A DNA stretch of 64,000 nucleotides from Halobacteriovorax marinus (lineage in GTDB: Bacteria; Bdellovibrionota; Bacteriovoracia; Bacteriovoracales; Bacteriovoracaceae): assembly GCA_002163155.1 (NCBI GenBank), contig MAAO01000015.1, forward strand, positions 186,001 to 250,000, in the 5' to 3' direction. Of the stretch, positions 8,414 through 17,909 are shown in pieces. The notes beneath the pieces are model-generated. The model had not been told where the DNA came from and ran no database searches. It saw only the letters and a program-made list of their open reading frames with translations. The stretch's first letter is position 1. Each line of letters begins with the position of its first letter. The position numbers and the translations under genes are program-made.

Positions 8414-9641
8414 AATCAATAACCTCAAAGAAATTGCCAAAGGATTTAGAAACACAGTGGCCATTAGTTAGACTTCCCCCACCATTAGCTCTTAAGAAGA
8501 GATAAGAAATCATAACAATTCTATGATCGATGGGAGGAGTAAGTTCAAAGCTCTCTAATTGTGCAGCTCTCTGACCAGTAATTGTTAGAACATCAGCACT
8601 TTCATCATAAGAGTTTTTGATTTTATATAAATCAAGAAGGTGAATAATTTCTTTTAACCTATCACTCTCTTTATATTTCAATACATCAATATTTTTTAAT
8701 TTTGAGTCTCCCTCTATTTTTGAACAAAGGAAGGCAAGAGTCGGAACAAGGTCGGGACAATTTGCGCAATCAAAATCAATGGTCTCTGGAGATTCAGTTC
8801 TTTTAACTCGCAGTCCATCGCTAGCAAGCGACACCTGATGGTTCATTTGTTTTAGCACTTCAATTAAAATTGCATCAGCTTGAAAGTTGTCCACTTCTAA
8901 GCAATTTTTAACATGCACGCTTCCAAGTACAGCACCAAGTGCTAGAGGATATGACATGGAGCTAAAATCCACCGGCACAACAAACTCGCGCTGACCTCCG
9001 TTGAACTTATTAATCAAGTCCTTAGTCATTTCCCAGTAGCTAGTAGAGTACTTCATATTTTCAGGTTCAATATCACTCTTTCTAAGAGCGAGACTTAAGG
9101 CCGTTATATGCTGAGTAGTTTTCTCAGCATTTACTACAAGACTCTTTGGAATTTCACCAAAGGGCCCTTGAATACTCATCCAACCTTTCTCACCCAATGA
9201 AACAGCAACACCTAAATTCTTAAGAGTAACAGCAAGATCTTCGATGGGTCTCTCTTTCATTCGACCTTCGGGCTCAACAATATAGGTCTCTTGACCAAGC
9301 GCTAGAAAAGGAATGAGAAAACGAGTTGTTGTACCACCATCTCCTGTTTCTAATACAAGAGGAGAGCTGAGCTTTCTTTCACACTTTGGAAATGAGTTAG
9401 TCACAGTAAGACTATTCCCTTCTCGCTCTATATTGAGTCCTACTTTTCTTAAACAATTTATGAGATTTTCCACATCATGTGACAGAGGAATATTTGAGAC
9501 AACTACGGGTTCGTCTACCGTACAGGCCAAGATAAGAATTCTATTTGCTGCGGACTTAGAAGAGGGAACATCTAGAGTTCCATTATAGTCACGAGGCTTA
9601 ACTATCAATTGAGATTGTTTTAAGTTCATCAGCTGCCGCAT
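8403..9641 (-). CDS. aroA: 3-phosphoshikimate 1-carboxyvinyltransferase (EPSP synthase)
   Basis: About 412 residues. Diagnostic segments are VPSSKSAANRILILA near the N-terminus, GDGGTTTRFLIPFLAL, ESDRLKEI and DHRIVMIS near the C-terminus. It transfers enolpyruvate from PEP to shikimate 3-phosphate in the cytoplasm. An alternative ATG lies four codons inside (MNLKQSQ); neither has a clear ribosome binding site because the start lies inside the aroB 3' end, so coupled translation is likely. The canonical motifs appear intact, so a normal shikimate role is the simplest reading despite the unusual operon. Confidence 0.95.
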   Translation of the reverse strand: MRQLMNLKQSQLIVKPRDYNGTLDVPSSKSAANRILILACTVDEPVVVSNIPLSHDVENLINCLRKVGLNIEREGNSLTVTNSFPKCERKLSSPLVLETGDGGTTTRFLIPFLALGQETYIVEPEGRMKERPIEDLAVTLKNLGVAVSLGEKGWMSIQGPFGEIPKSLVVNAEKTTQHITALSLALRKSDIEPENMKYSTSYWEMTKDLINKFNGGQREFVVPVDFSSMSYPLALGAVLGSVHVKNCLEVDNFQADAILIEVLKQMNHQVSLASDGLRVKRTESPETIDFDCANCPDLVPTLAFLCSKIEGDSKLKNIDVLKYKESDRLKEIIHLLDLYKIKNSYDESADVLTITGQRAAQLESFELTPPIDHRIVMISYLFLRANGGGSLTNGHCVSKSFGNFFEVIDCDS

Positions 9642-10629
9642 TTAGTTTTGTATTAAGTTCATCAAATTTAAATTTCTTAACAATTGGTTTTCCAATTTCT
9701 TCTACTAAAACGAGATCTATATCTTCAAAAGAAGAAACTTTCTTATCCTTTTTTATATAGATCATCACATCTTCAAGAAGAAATGATTTATTCAACCACG
9801 GAGAATTACCCACAGTTATTTCAAGAGCAGATGAAAGAGCTCTTAAATGATCTTGCATTTTATTTTTTTGAAAGACTTTAGTTACAAGTAGTATTCCCCA
9901 AATAACAGAGACACCATGGCTAAGTCCATAGATCTTCTCAATGGCGTGTCCAATAGTATGACCAAAATTTAAAACTTTTCTCAATCCCTGTTCTTTAAAA
10001 TCACTTGAAACTATTTCTTTCTTATATTCTACGCAATCTTTAATAATTTCATTTAAAGGTTTCTTAGCGAGAATTTTATCGCTAATTACTTTAGACAAGA
10101 AACCGTATTTAATCATCTCGCCCATACCACTGAGATATTCATGAGCTGGAAGTGTTTCTAAGAATTCAGGGCAGATCCAGATATTACTTGGATGATGAAA
10201 AGCTCCAATTAAATTCTTTCCATGGGCAGAATTAATAGCAACTTTACCACCAACACCAGCATCAACCATTGAAAGTAATGTGGTAGGAATGACCGACCAT
10301 TCAATTCCTCTAAGAAGCATTGAGGCCACAAGACCAGCGAAATCACTAGTCGCCCCTCCTCCAATAGAAATCAAATGAGCATTCCTATGGATTCCTTTTG
10401 AAATAAAGAACTCTAAGGCAGAAGCAAGGTTAGTAAAATCTTTAACCTTCTCACCGTCGGGAGCTTTCCAAAAAAGAACCTTCTTACCTTCTATATTCAA
10501 TAAAGGCAGAGCTCGAGAGTACTCACTCCAAACATTTAAATCTGCCACAATGAGAATTAGCTCTGAGTCTATAGACTTTATCTTTTTAACGATGTCACTG
10601 ATTTCACAGTATTCAATATTACTATTCAT
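9598..10629 (-). CDS. aroB: 3-dehydroquinate synthase
   Basis: 343 residues. The NAD-binding loop reads GGGATSDFAG, followed by PTTLLSMVDAGVGGKVAINS, and zinc-site segments GEMIKYGFL and LNFGHTIGHAIE. These match true dehydroquinate synthases; the related deoxy-scyllo-inosose synthases share the fold, but nothing here points to them and aroA/aroC flank the gene. It converts DAHP to 3-dehydroquinate. I chose the ATG at 10629 (GGAG six bases upstream) over a GTG five codons earlier. It overlaps the end of aroC by 8 bp. Confidence 0.93.
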   Translation of the reverse strand: MNSNIEYCEISDIVKKIKSIDSELILIVADLNVWSEYSRALPLLNIEGKKVLFWKAPDGEKVKDFTNLASALEFFISKGIHRNAHLISIGGGATSDFAGLVASMLLRGIEWSVIPTTLLSMVDAGVGGKVAINSAHGKNLIGAFHHPSNIWICPEFLETLPAHEYLSGMGEMIKYGFLSKVISDKILAKKPLNEIIKDCVEYKKEIVSSDFKEQGLRKVLNFGHTIGHAIEKIYGLSHGVSVIWGILLVTKVFQKNKMQDHLRALSSALEITVGNSPWLNKSFLLEDVMIYIKKDKKVSSFEDIDLVLVEEIGKPIVKKFKFDELNTKLNAAADELKTISIDS

Positions 10630-11629
10630 TAAGAGCTCCGTCACCGTATGCTCTTTGACGAAGCAAGTGATCTGCGATTACACATTTAATCATCGCTTCA
10701 ACTACAGGAACCGCCCTTGGTAAGATACAAGGATCATGTCTTCCCGCTGTGGCCTTTTCTCCAATTGTTGAAGTTGGCTTAAAAGTTGTTGTCATGAAGA
10801 TATCATCTCCATTAGATATTCCACCTTCAATTCCACCAAAGTTTCCTCTGTTGCTTGAAACTTCACTTCCTTTTAAATTGGCCATCTCTTCACCTAGTCC
10901 AAAAGAAAATGAAACACAGGCTCCAATAGAAAGTAAGGACTTAGCAAAATCAGCTTTTAATTTATCAAAAGCCGGCTCACCTAACCCTGTGGGACAACCT
11001 TCTACTAAAATAGAAATTCTTCCGCCCACTGATTCTCCACTAGCTTTTAACTGCAAGAGATACTTCTTTATTTCAGTATTTTTTTCAGTTAGAGGAAAAT
11101 TATAGGGAGCTAAGTCATTTGAGTTTTTCAAATCATCTACACTTGATTCAAATGGACCCATCTTAGCAATATAGGCCGTAACTTTAATCTTAGGGATTAA
11201 CAGACCAGCAAAGTATCCAGCGATTACTCTTGCCAGAGTTTCTCTTCCACTTGAACGACCACCACCTCGGTGATCACGAAAACCATACTTATTCATAGTC
11301 GTCTCATCTGCATGACCAGGACGATATTCAGTTTTTAATTTATTGTAATCTTCACTTCTTTGATTTGTATTTTTAACAATGATGGCAATGGGTGTTCCAA
11401 GAGTTTTACCTTCAAAAACTCCAGATAAAACCTCAGCTTGATCACCCTCTTTTCGATTTGTTGTACCGGCCACTCTTCCAGGTGCTCTTCGGTCTAGTTG
11501 CCTTTGTAGTTCTTCAAGATCAACTTCTAGACCTGCGGGCACACCATCTAAAACAGTTCCTAGTGCATTTCCGTGGGACTCCCCAAATGATACAAATGAA
11601 AATAGCTTACCGAATTTATTGCCACGCAT
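10622..11629 (-). CDS. aroC: Chorismate synthase
   Basis: 335 residues beginning MRGNKFGKLFSFVSFGESHG, with the family signatures GESHG, RRAPGR, EYRPGHADETT, RDHRGGGRSSGRETLARV and, near the C-terminus, GRHDPCILPRAVPVVEAM. It catalyses the FMN-dependent conversion of EPSP to chorismate. It is the first gene of the long coupled operon; an AGAGAG sequence precedes the ATG. The promoter should lie in the ~137 bp shared with the divergent PilZ gene, but I cannot assign boxes confidently. Confidence 0.96.
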   Translation of the reverse strand: MRGNKFGKLFSFVSFGESHGNALGTVLDGVPAGLEVDLEELQRQLDRRAPGRVAGTTNRKEGDQAEVLSGVFEGKTLGTPIAIIVKNTNQRSEDYNKLKTEYRPGHADETTMNKYGFRDHRGGGRSSGRETLARVIAGYFAGLLIPKIKVTAYIAKMGPFESSVDDLKNSNDLAPYNFPLTEKNTEIKKYLLQLKASGESVGGRISILVEGCPTGLGEPAFDKLKADFAKSLLSIGACVSFSFGLGEEMANLKGSEVSSNRGNFGGIEGGISNGDDIFMTTTFKPTSTIGEKATAGRHDPCILPRAVPVVEAMIKCVIADHLLRQRAYGDGALNE

Positions 11630-11766
11630 TTTTTACTCTCTAGCAAGAATAGTTGCCACTTTTTTGCCCAACTACCTGATTTTTGATTCACCCTCATATT
11701 ATGCCAGAAGCTTGCGTATTTGTGGAAAAATGTTCTTAAGAATCTAACTCTAGGTGGGAGTCAAAG

Positions 11767-12465
11767 ATGGGTAAACGAAGGGCACTTGAATCACTTAATG
11801 AGATCACTGAAGTTCTGCAAAGTATCAGCGAACACGGCAATCATCTTGAATTGTGTCAGACAATTGGAGACTCGACCCACCGCAGCCTTTCATTGATTAA
11901 GAATATAAATGATTATTCAAATGATCTTGCTATTAGACCCAAGAATAAGCTCAATCAATTTAACTTCGATCCAGATATTCCTATCTTTGCTAAGAATGAA
12001 TTTGATAGTGTCGTCTTTCAATGTGAGATAAAGAAGCTAAATCACAAGAATCTTATTGTAGCGAACATTCCAGATCTCATGTATTTATTGAATACAAGAT
12101 CTTGTAATAGATATAACTTTGAAAATCTATCCCTTCCTGTCATTTTCAAAAATGACTCTGTTATCAATTACCAGAGGAAACATCTCTTCTTTGAAGGAAT
12201 CCTCATTGATATTAGCGAGAATGGACTCTCATATACTACGTACAATGATATTGCTTTTGAATATAAGTGGGGTGATCTTATCCAGTTCTCTACTATAAAT
12301 GGATATTCTCTGAGTCAAAAGATCACAGGAAGAATTGTCTATTTGAAAAATACTCATGAAAGCAACGGACAAATTAAAACAAAAATTGCCGTAAAATTTG
12401 ACAGACTAATCCCTATCAAGCAAATTTTAAAGTACATTGATAACCAAATATATATAAATGCTTGA
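11767..12465 (+). CDS. PilZ-domain protein, probable cyclic-di-GMP receptor
   Basis: 232 residues. The C-terminal half carries the PilZ signature: R111-SCN-R115 (RxxxR) followed by D148-I-S-E-N-G (DxSxxG), then beta strands ending IAVKFDRL. Residues 1-100 have no recognisable domain. The intact RxxxR and DxSxxG motifs predict real c-di-GMP binding. A GGGAG lies nine bases before the ATG. The next gene starts 6 bp downstream, so the two are probably cotranscribed. Cyclic-di-GMP controls predation and motility switches in Bdellovibrio relatives (established); this protein's target is unknown. Confidence 0.8.
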   Translation: MGKRRALESLNEITEVLQSISEHGNHLELCQTIGDSTHRSLSLIKNINDYSNDLAIRPKNKLNQFNFDPDIPIFAKNEFDSVVFQCEIKKLNHKNLIVANIPDLMYLLNTRSCNRYNFENLSLPVIFKNDSVINYQRKHLFFEGILIDISENGLSYTTYNDIAFEYKWGDLIQFSTINGYSLSQKITGRIVYLKNTHESNGQIKTKIAVKFDRLIPIKQILKYIDNQIYINA

Positions 12466-12471
12466 TAAATT

Positions 12472-13188
12472 ATGGAACATTACAAAATACTTATTGAATT
12501 ACAAGGTCATATAAAGAGTATTACTACTCATAGGGCCAATATTGAATCTCAAAACTCTCGCTTAGATCTAGTTAATAAGCATAGAACACTCAGAGAGAAT
12601 TCAAAAAATGAACTCATCCAAAAGAAGTCTACTTTGCACGATGAAAATCTGGCACATGAAAAGACTCTCTTTAAAAAAGAAAAAGATCTAGAGAAGGCGA
12701 ATGGTCATCTCACCATGGTGACAAATGATAATCAAATCAAGGCCCTTGAAAAAGAGGTTTCAGTACTGACTCCTCTCATCGATTCACTTCAAGAAAATGT
12801 CTTAGAAAATATGGAAACGATTGAAGGACTTGAGCAAGAAATTACAGATTGTACCAGTTTCATAGAAGGGTCTTTAGAATCATTAAAGGAACTTACTCTA
12901 GAAGTAGATTCAGAAGTAAAAAAAGAAAATCAACAAATCGAAAATTACCAATCAAGAGCTAAACTTCTCTTAGAATCCCTAGAAACGAATCAAAGGTCTC
13001 TTTTTCTCTCAGTGAAGAAAACGGTCAAAGATCATCAAGTGGTAGCTTTCTTACAGGGAAAGAATTGCTCTAGATGTAAATTTGAAGCACCTAGTTCTCA
13101 AGTAACAGAAGTTGAGAATGGAAGATCACTAGAGCTATGTTCTAATTGCGGAAGAATTTTAGTTCCCGCAACTATTAACGCTTTTTAA
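12472..13188 (+). CDS. Coiled-coil protein with C-terminal C4 zinc ribbon (DUF164-like)
   Basis: 238 residues. Nearly all of residues 1-180 is charged heptad-like sequence predicting a long antiparallel coiled coil; the C-terminus has a four-cysteine zinc ribbon (C199, C202, C223, C226). This is the layout of the widespread CT398/YbgI-neighbour 'C4-type zinc ribbon domain' family, proposed to act as nucleic-acid or secretion-related adaptors. It follows the PilZ gene closely and ends in a 4-bp stop-stop overlap with the convergent RND transporter gene. Confidence 0.75.
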   Translation: MEHYKILIELQGHIKSITTHRANIESQNSRLDLVNKHRTLRENSKNELIQKKSTLHDENLAHEKTLFKKEKDLEKANGHLTMVTNDNQIKALEKEVSVLTPLIDSLQENVLENMETIEGLEQEITDCTSFIEGSLESLKELTLEVDSEVKKENQQIENYQSRAKLLLESLETNQRSLFLSVKKTVKDHQVVAFLQGKNCSRCKFEAPSSQVTEVENGRSLELCSNCGRILVPATINAF

Positions 13189-16100
13189 TCTACTTTGACT
13201 TCATCTAATGAAGTCCTCTCACAATCGTTGTCATTTTTATCATTAAAAAAAGATTTTGTTTTTGTGTAGAGGGAGAAATAAACCCTATAAGTACATGGGA
13301 CAAAAATCAAAGTCACGAAAGTTGCAAATAATAATCCATAAGCAAAACTGATTGCCATAGGCTTAATAAAGGGATCTCCTCCAGTGGCCTCTGCGACGGG
13401 TAAGAGACCTGCAACTGTAGTAAAGGTCGTTAGTATGACGGGTCTAAAGCGCGCAATACACGCTGCGATTATCGCCTCTGTCTTATCTTTCATTTTATCA
13501 ACTTTAATATTAATAAAGTTCACAAGTACAATAGAGTCATTAACAACAACTCCTACAAGCCCAACAACCCCTAACATCGCCATGAAACTTAACGCCAATC
13601 CCTTAACTTTAAAGGCCATGACCACACCAATCATCCCCAGGGGAATAGCAAACATGATGATCGCAGGTTGAGCAAAACTCTGGAACATAACAACGAGAAT
13701 AAAGAAGATACAAATCATGGCAATACCAAAGGACTTTAATAATCCTCTCATAGATTCTTGTGTATCTTTATTCTCTCCCCCAAAGGCAAATTCGACAGAG
13801 GGATAGTCCTCTAGAATTTTTTCAATTTTTGGTCTCATATCTTTTGAGATTTTAAGAGGAGTGCTTACCGACTTATCCAGGATTCCCGACACTGAGAAAA
13901 CTCTCTTTCTATTAAGTCTTCTTATAACGAATGCACCCGGTTCTCTTTCAAAACTCACAACTCTTGAGAGAGGAATTCGTCTCCCTTGGTTGTTAGTTAG
14001 ATAGATGAGATCTAAACTCTTTAAATCAGTTCGCCACTTATCATCAAGTAAAAGTTTAATTTCAATATCTTCATCTGACTCACGAATTTCTGAAATAGAA
14101 TCCCCCGCTAGTACACTTCTCAATTTAGCGGCCACTTCAAGTACTGTTAATCCAAGACGACTTGCCTGTTCATCATCAACCTTGGCCACTAATTGTTTCT
14201 TACCGGATTCAAAATCAATTTCAGTTGTTGTTACCCCTGGTTGAACTTTGAGAATAGCTTCAGCCTTACGAGAAACTTCTTTTAATATTTCAATGGAATC
14301 TGCCATAAATTCAATTTCAACAGGCTTTCCTTTTGGTGGTCCACCTTCAACTTTCTTTACGGAGACATCAAAATTAGTGACTTCTTTTTTAACTCTCTTA
14401 ACTAAGTCATTAATGATTTCATCAGTTGAGCGCTCTCTTAGCGTAGGGTCAGTCAAATAAACAACTAACGATCCATAATGAGAACCTACTTTTACTCCAT
14501 GTTGCCCAATCAATTGACCAACCTGAGTTTTCACCTGAGTATACTCAACTTCATGTTCCATATTATCCATAGCAATATTTTCAATCTTCACCATGGCCTT
14601 ATCGGTAACGCGAAGAGGAGTTCCCACATCACCTTTAATCTGTAGAAAAACTGTTCTTACATCATCGCCAGGAAATAATTCAAATTTCATTCCTTTAGCT
14701 ACAAATCCAAAAAAGATTAGAGTAGCGAGAAATCCGAACATAACAAGTAGTGATCTCAAACCTGTTTTCAGTAAGACACTAAGAACTCTCTCATAGATTT
14801 TTAAAATAGGGTCATACCATCTCTTATCAGAAACCTTATGTTTCTTAGAAAGTTTTGCAAAGTCAGCGAGGTGAGAAGGAAGAATGAAGAAACACTCAAA
14901 GAGAGAGGCCATTAAACAGATAATAACAACTGCTGGCACTGGCCACAGAAATTTTCCCATGATCCCACCCATGAAAAAGAGTGCTCCAAAGGCTACAATG
15001 GTAGTGAGGATAGTAGCAGTTACCGGTTGAATCGTTTCAATCGCCGCTTCATAGGCTGCTTGCTTGGGGTCCATTCCCTCTTCTATTTTTTGATAGAAGT
15101 GTTCTGAAACGATAATGGAATCATCCACTAACATTCCTAGAACCAAGATAAGTCCAAACATTGAAATTAGATTTAGAGAAACGCCAAAGATTTGCATCAG
15201 TATAAATGAAACCATGAAGGCAAGTGGTGCACCTAAAGAAGTAATGACTGAAGTTGAGAAATTCAAAAAGAGTAAGAGGCAGATAAAGACTAACCCCATT
15301 CCCAGAAGGCCATTCCCCTTAAGAACATTTAATCTTCTTTTTACATAGAAAGATAAATCATCAGTATAAGAATAAGTAATGTGTGAGTATCTACTCTTCT
15401 CTTTAAAGAACTTAGTCACTAATGACTTTAAAGAATCAGTAGATTCAATAATATCAGCGGTTCGCTTTATAGAGACTTGTAGAAAAATGGCTTCTTTTCC
15501 CTGTGATCTTTGCAGTACAGAACCCACTTCTGGTCCTCTCACAACTCTTGCCACATCTCTAAGCCTTACGGCATTTCCTGAATCATTTGAACGGATGATC
15601 ACATTCTCAATATCAGAGACGGTGAGAAATTCAGCAACAGTTCGAACGAGAATATCACCGCTCTCGGCTTCAATTTTTCCTGCAGAGAGATTTAGGTTCC
15701 TATTTGTGATGGATTTTTTCACATCACCAATCGTAACTTCATCCCTATTCATTTTATCAAGATCTAGATAAATACGTATATCATCAACTCGGTATCCATT
15801 GAGGTTTACAAAGGAAATTCTCGATTCTTTTCTTTCAAGATAGTCTCGTAATTTTTTTGAGACTTCTTTTAGTTCATTATAGGTACCATTTGTTAAAGCA
15901 ATTTTAATTATCCCGCGACTATTGTTGGCCCTACTTTTAACAATGGGTTTTTCTGCTTCATTTGGAAGATCTGAAATTGAATTGATAGATCTATTTACAT
16001 CATCTAAGACATCATCCAATTTTGAATCAGGATCTACTTCTAGATAAATGAGAGACATTCCTTCTAGGGACAGGGCAGTTAAGTTTTTAATTCCCTCGAT

Positions 16101-16325
16101 GCCGCGAAGTTCACGCTCAATAGAAATGGTCACAAGCTTCTCAACATCTTCAGATGTTGTACCTGGATAGACCGTATTAATGGTAATGATGTCAAATTCA
16201 ACTTTCGGAAACATTTCTTTTTGAATTGTGTATAAAGAAAAACTACCGACAACGAAAATGATTACGGTAATAAGATTAACAATGAGAGATCTATTTATAA
16301 ACCATTCAATTAAGGATTTGATCAT
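13185..16325 (-). CDS. RND-family efflux transporter (AcrB/HAE1 type)
   Basis: 1046 residues, the full RND length. The first membrane helix is at residues 12-32, followed by the porter domain (YPGTTSEDVEKLV), then a helix block with the proton-relay pair D401-D402 (GMLVDDSIIV), equivalent to AcrB D407/D408, a second periplasmic domain, and a final helix block with VVNDSIVLVNF and TTVAGLLP. It exports substrates across the envelope with proton influx, in complex with an adaptor and an outer-membrane factor. The TolC-family gene ends up immediately upstream (10 bp), but no adaptor gene is adjacent. It overlaps the convergent zinc-ribbon gene by 4 bp. Confidence 0.93.
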   Translation of the reverse strand: MIKSLIEWFINRSLIVNLITVIIFVVGSFSLYTIQKEMFPKVEFDIITINTVYPGTTSEDVEKLVTISIERELRGIEGIKNLTALSLEGMSLIYLEVDPDSKLDDVLDDVNRSINSISDLPNEAEKPIVKSRANNSRGIIKIALTNGTYNELKEVSKKLRDYLERKESRISFVNLNGYRVDDIRIYLDLDKMNRDEVTIGDVKKSITNRNLNLSAGKIEAESGDILVRTVAEFLTVSDIENVIIRSNDSGNAVRLRDVARVVRGPEVGSVLQRSQGKEAIFLQVSIKRTADIIESTDSLKSLVTKFFKEKSRYSHITYSYTDDLSFYVKRRLNVLKGNGLLGMGLVFICLLLFLNFSTSVITSLGAPLAFMVSFILMQIFGVSLNLISMFGLILVLGMLVDDSIIVSEHFYQKIEEGMDPKQAAYEAAIETIQPVTATILTTIVAFGALFFMGGIMGKFLWPVPAVVIICLMASLFECFFILPSHLADFAKLSKKHKVSDKRWYDPILKIYERVLSVLLKTGLRSLLVMFGFLATLIFFGFVAKGMKFELFPGDDVRTVFLQIKGDVGTPLRVTDKAMVKIENIAMDNMEHEVEYTQVKTQVGQLIGQHGVKVGSHYGSLVVYLTDPTLRERSTDEIINDLVKRVKKEVTNFDVSVKKVEGGPPKGKPVEIEFMADSIEILKEVSRKAEAILKVQPGVTTTEIDFESGKKQLVAKVDDEQASRLGLTVLEVAAKLRSVLAGDSISEIRESDEDIEIKLLLDDKWRTDLKSLDLIYLTNNQGRRIPLSRVVSFEREPGAFVIRRLNRKRVFSVSGILDKSVSTPLKISKDMRPKIEKILEDYPSVEFAFGGENKDTQESMRGLLKSFGIAMICIFFILVVMFQSFAQPAIIMFAIPLGMIGVVMAFKVKGLALSFMAMLGVVGLVGVVVNDSIVLVNFINIKVDKMKDKTEAIIAACIARFRPVILTTFTTVAGLLPVAEATGGDPFIKPMAISFAYGLLFATFVTLIFVPCTYRVYFSLYTKTKSFFNDKNDNDCERTSLDEVKVD

Positions 16326-16335
16326 TTATTAAACC

Positions 16336-17736
16336 TTATTTAAAAACTGCTTCGTTTAATTTTCCGTGTAAATATGCCAGCTTACTCGTATAAGAATCTC
16401 TCCTAAATAAATAACGAACATAGGAAACTTGAGTTGAGATGAGATCTTCCTCAGCTCTAATGACCTGATCAAGAGTTGCTCTACCTCGAGAGTACAAACG
16501 ATTATACTCTTGTAGGGTTTTATTCGCCAAATCAAGTCTTTCTAAAGCCGATTCTATTAAGACATCAACTTCTCTTAATCTCTTCCCAAGAGCATCTTCC
16601 TCTTCTTTTAGTGAAAGTAGACTCTGCCTAGATTCCATTTTGGCTCTATTGAGAGAAATTGAACTTGATTCTCTTTGTAGCTTTTCCGAGTAAGATCCAA
16701 TATTCCAAGTGAGACTTAAACCTAGAGAAACTTGATTATTTGAGTTTCCAAGTGTTCCACCACTAATAGGACTTCCACTTTGCTTATATTCGTTAGTGGC
16801 GTAAGTTCCACTAAAGGCCAGTGTCGGGTAGAGGCCATTCTCTTTTTGAGTTAAAACATCTTTTAAATATTCAATTTGTTTTTTAGTTTGAATGAAACCA
16901 TTATTCTCTTCAATCTTACCGGCCACTAGTTCCAGCTCACTGCTTGACCCAAGTTTATAAGAGAGAACTTCTGTATTTTGTACTTTTCTATGAAGTTTCT
17001 TAGAAAGAGACTCCACACTCGTGTCAAAAGTAATCGTGTCAGACTTTAATTTTTCAATCGAAGCCAGCTCTTGAGTTCTTGCACTATAGAGATCGACTCT
17101 TTCACTTAGACCATCTTTCACTCTTCTCTTGATGAGGTTTAATCTCTTCTGTGCTCTCTTAACTGCCAGCTCTTGAAGATCTACAATCGCTCTGGCAACT
17201 TTTACATTTATATAATCAGTCACAAAGTTAAAAAGATTTGTTTCTATTTGAAAACGAGTTGATTGATCTTGATAGTTGTAAGTTTTTTCAGCTACAACTC
17301 TATCTAGATCATCATTACGACCTAGGAAGTTCTTCCATAGATCTTGAGTCAATGAAAGAGATTGGGTAAACCCCTTGTTATTTGTTGAAGGAAATAGATC
17401 GTTATCATAAGTTGAATAAGTATTTGAAAAAGTAAATTCTGTACCTGTGAAAAAAGATTTTGAAAGCTCCAAAGAATGAGAATTCGTTTGAGTTTGAGTT
17501 GAAAGAAAAGTTGAACTACTTTTTAATTTTGAATCTGTATTTAAAGTTGCTGCACTTAAGGCCCAGGCCTTAGATTCAAGAACTTGATTTTTTGTGAGTT
17601 GGTTAATTTTAAGACCTAATCTTTGATCCTCGTTATCGAAGCTTGAATTAAGATACTCTTTTGACAGTTCTGACAGAGCAGCCTGAGTCATTGATAGGTT
17701 TAAAAAAAATATCGTTGTAAGTAATAAGATTTTCAC
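16336..17736 (-). CDS. TolC-family outer-membrane efflux protein
   Basis: 466 residues with a signal peptide (hydrophobic core LLLTTIFFLNLSM, cleavage near TQA). The remainder is two repeats of long alpha-helical hairpins separated by beta segments rich in Ser/Thr/Asn (for example SLTWNIGSY), the pattern of the outer-membrane-factor family. It forms the trimeric outer-membrane tunnel for the RND pump encoded 10 bp downstream on the same strand; the two form an operon. No periplasmic adaptor precedes it; upstream is rnpB on the other strand. Confidence 0.88.
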   Translation of the reverse strand: MKILLLTTIFFLNLSMTQAALSELSKEYLNSSFDNEDQRLGLKINQLTKNQVLESKAWALSAATLNTDSKLKSSSTFLSTQTQTNSHSLELSKSFFTGTEFTFSNTYSTYDNDLFPSTNNKGFTQSLSLTQDLWKNFLGRNDDLDRVVAEKTYNYQDQSTRFQIETNLFNFVTDYINVKVARAIVDLQELAVKRAQKRLNLIKRRVKDGLSERVDLYSARTQELASIEKLKSDTITFDTSVESLSKKLHRKVQNTEVLSYKLGSSSELELVAGKIEENNGFIQTKKQIEYLKDVLTQKENGLYPTLAFSGTYATNEYKQSGSPISGGTLGNSNNQVSLGLSLTWNIGSYSEKLQRESSSISLNRAKMESRQSLLSLKEEEDALGKRLREVDVLIESALERLDLANKTLQEYNRLYSRGRATLDQVIRAEEDLISTQVSYVRYLFRRDSYTSKLAYLHGKLNEAVFK

Positions 17737-17873
17737 AAATATCCCTTATATAGTCTGTGTGCATTAATACAAGAGTTCTACCATAGTGCCTTAAGCTTTT
17801 CTAATTTTTAAATTCTTATACATCACTCAACCTATCAATTTTACAAAGCTTTTATTGAACTCCTCTTAATAGT

Positions 17874-17902
17874 TTGACTATGCTTCTAACTTATTGCATA
17901 AA
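17874..17902 (+). promoter_or_regulatory. Sigma-70-type promoter of rnpB
   Basis: TTGACT at 17874-17879 and CATAAA at 17897-17902 are separated by 17 bp, and the first base of the P1 stem lies seven to eight bases after the -10 box. Position and spacing are ideal; the -10 box is imperfect. Confidence 0.6.
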
Positions 17903-17909
17903 ATCAGTT

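Noticed and set aside
9598-10629. AroB homologue as a 2-deoxy-scyllo-inosose synthase for an aminocyclitol pathway
   Set aside because: Motifs match ordinary dehydroquinate synthase and aroC and aroA flank it; the rSAM/DegT fusion that would hint at aminocyclitols is 38 kb away.
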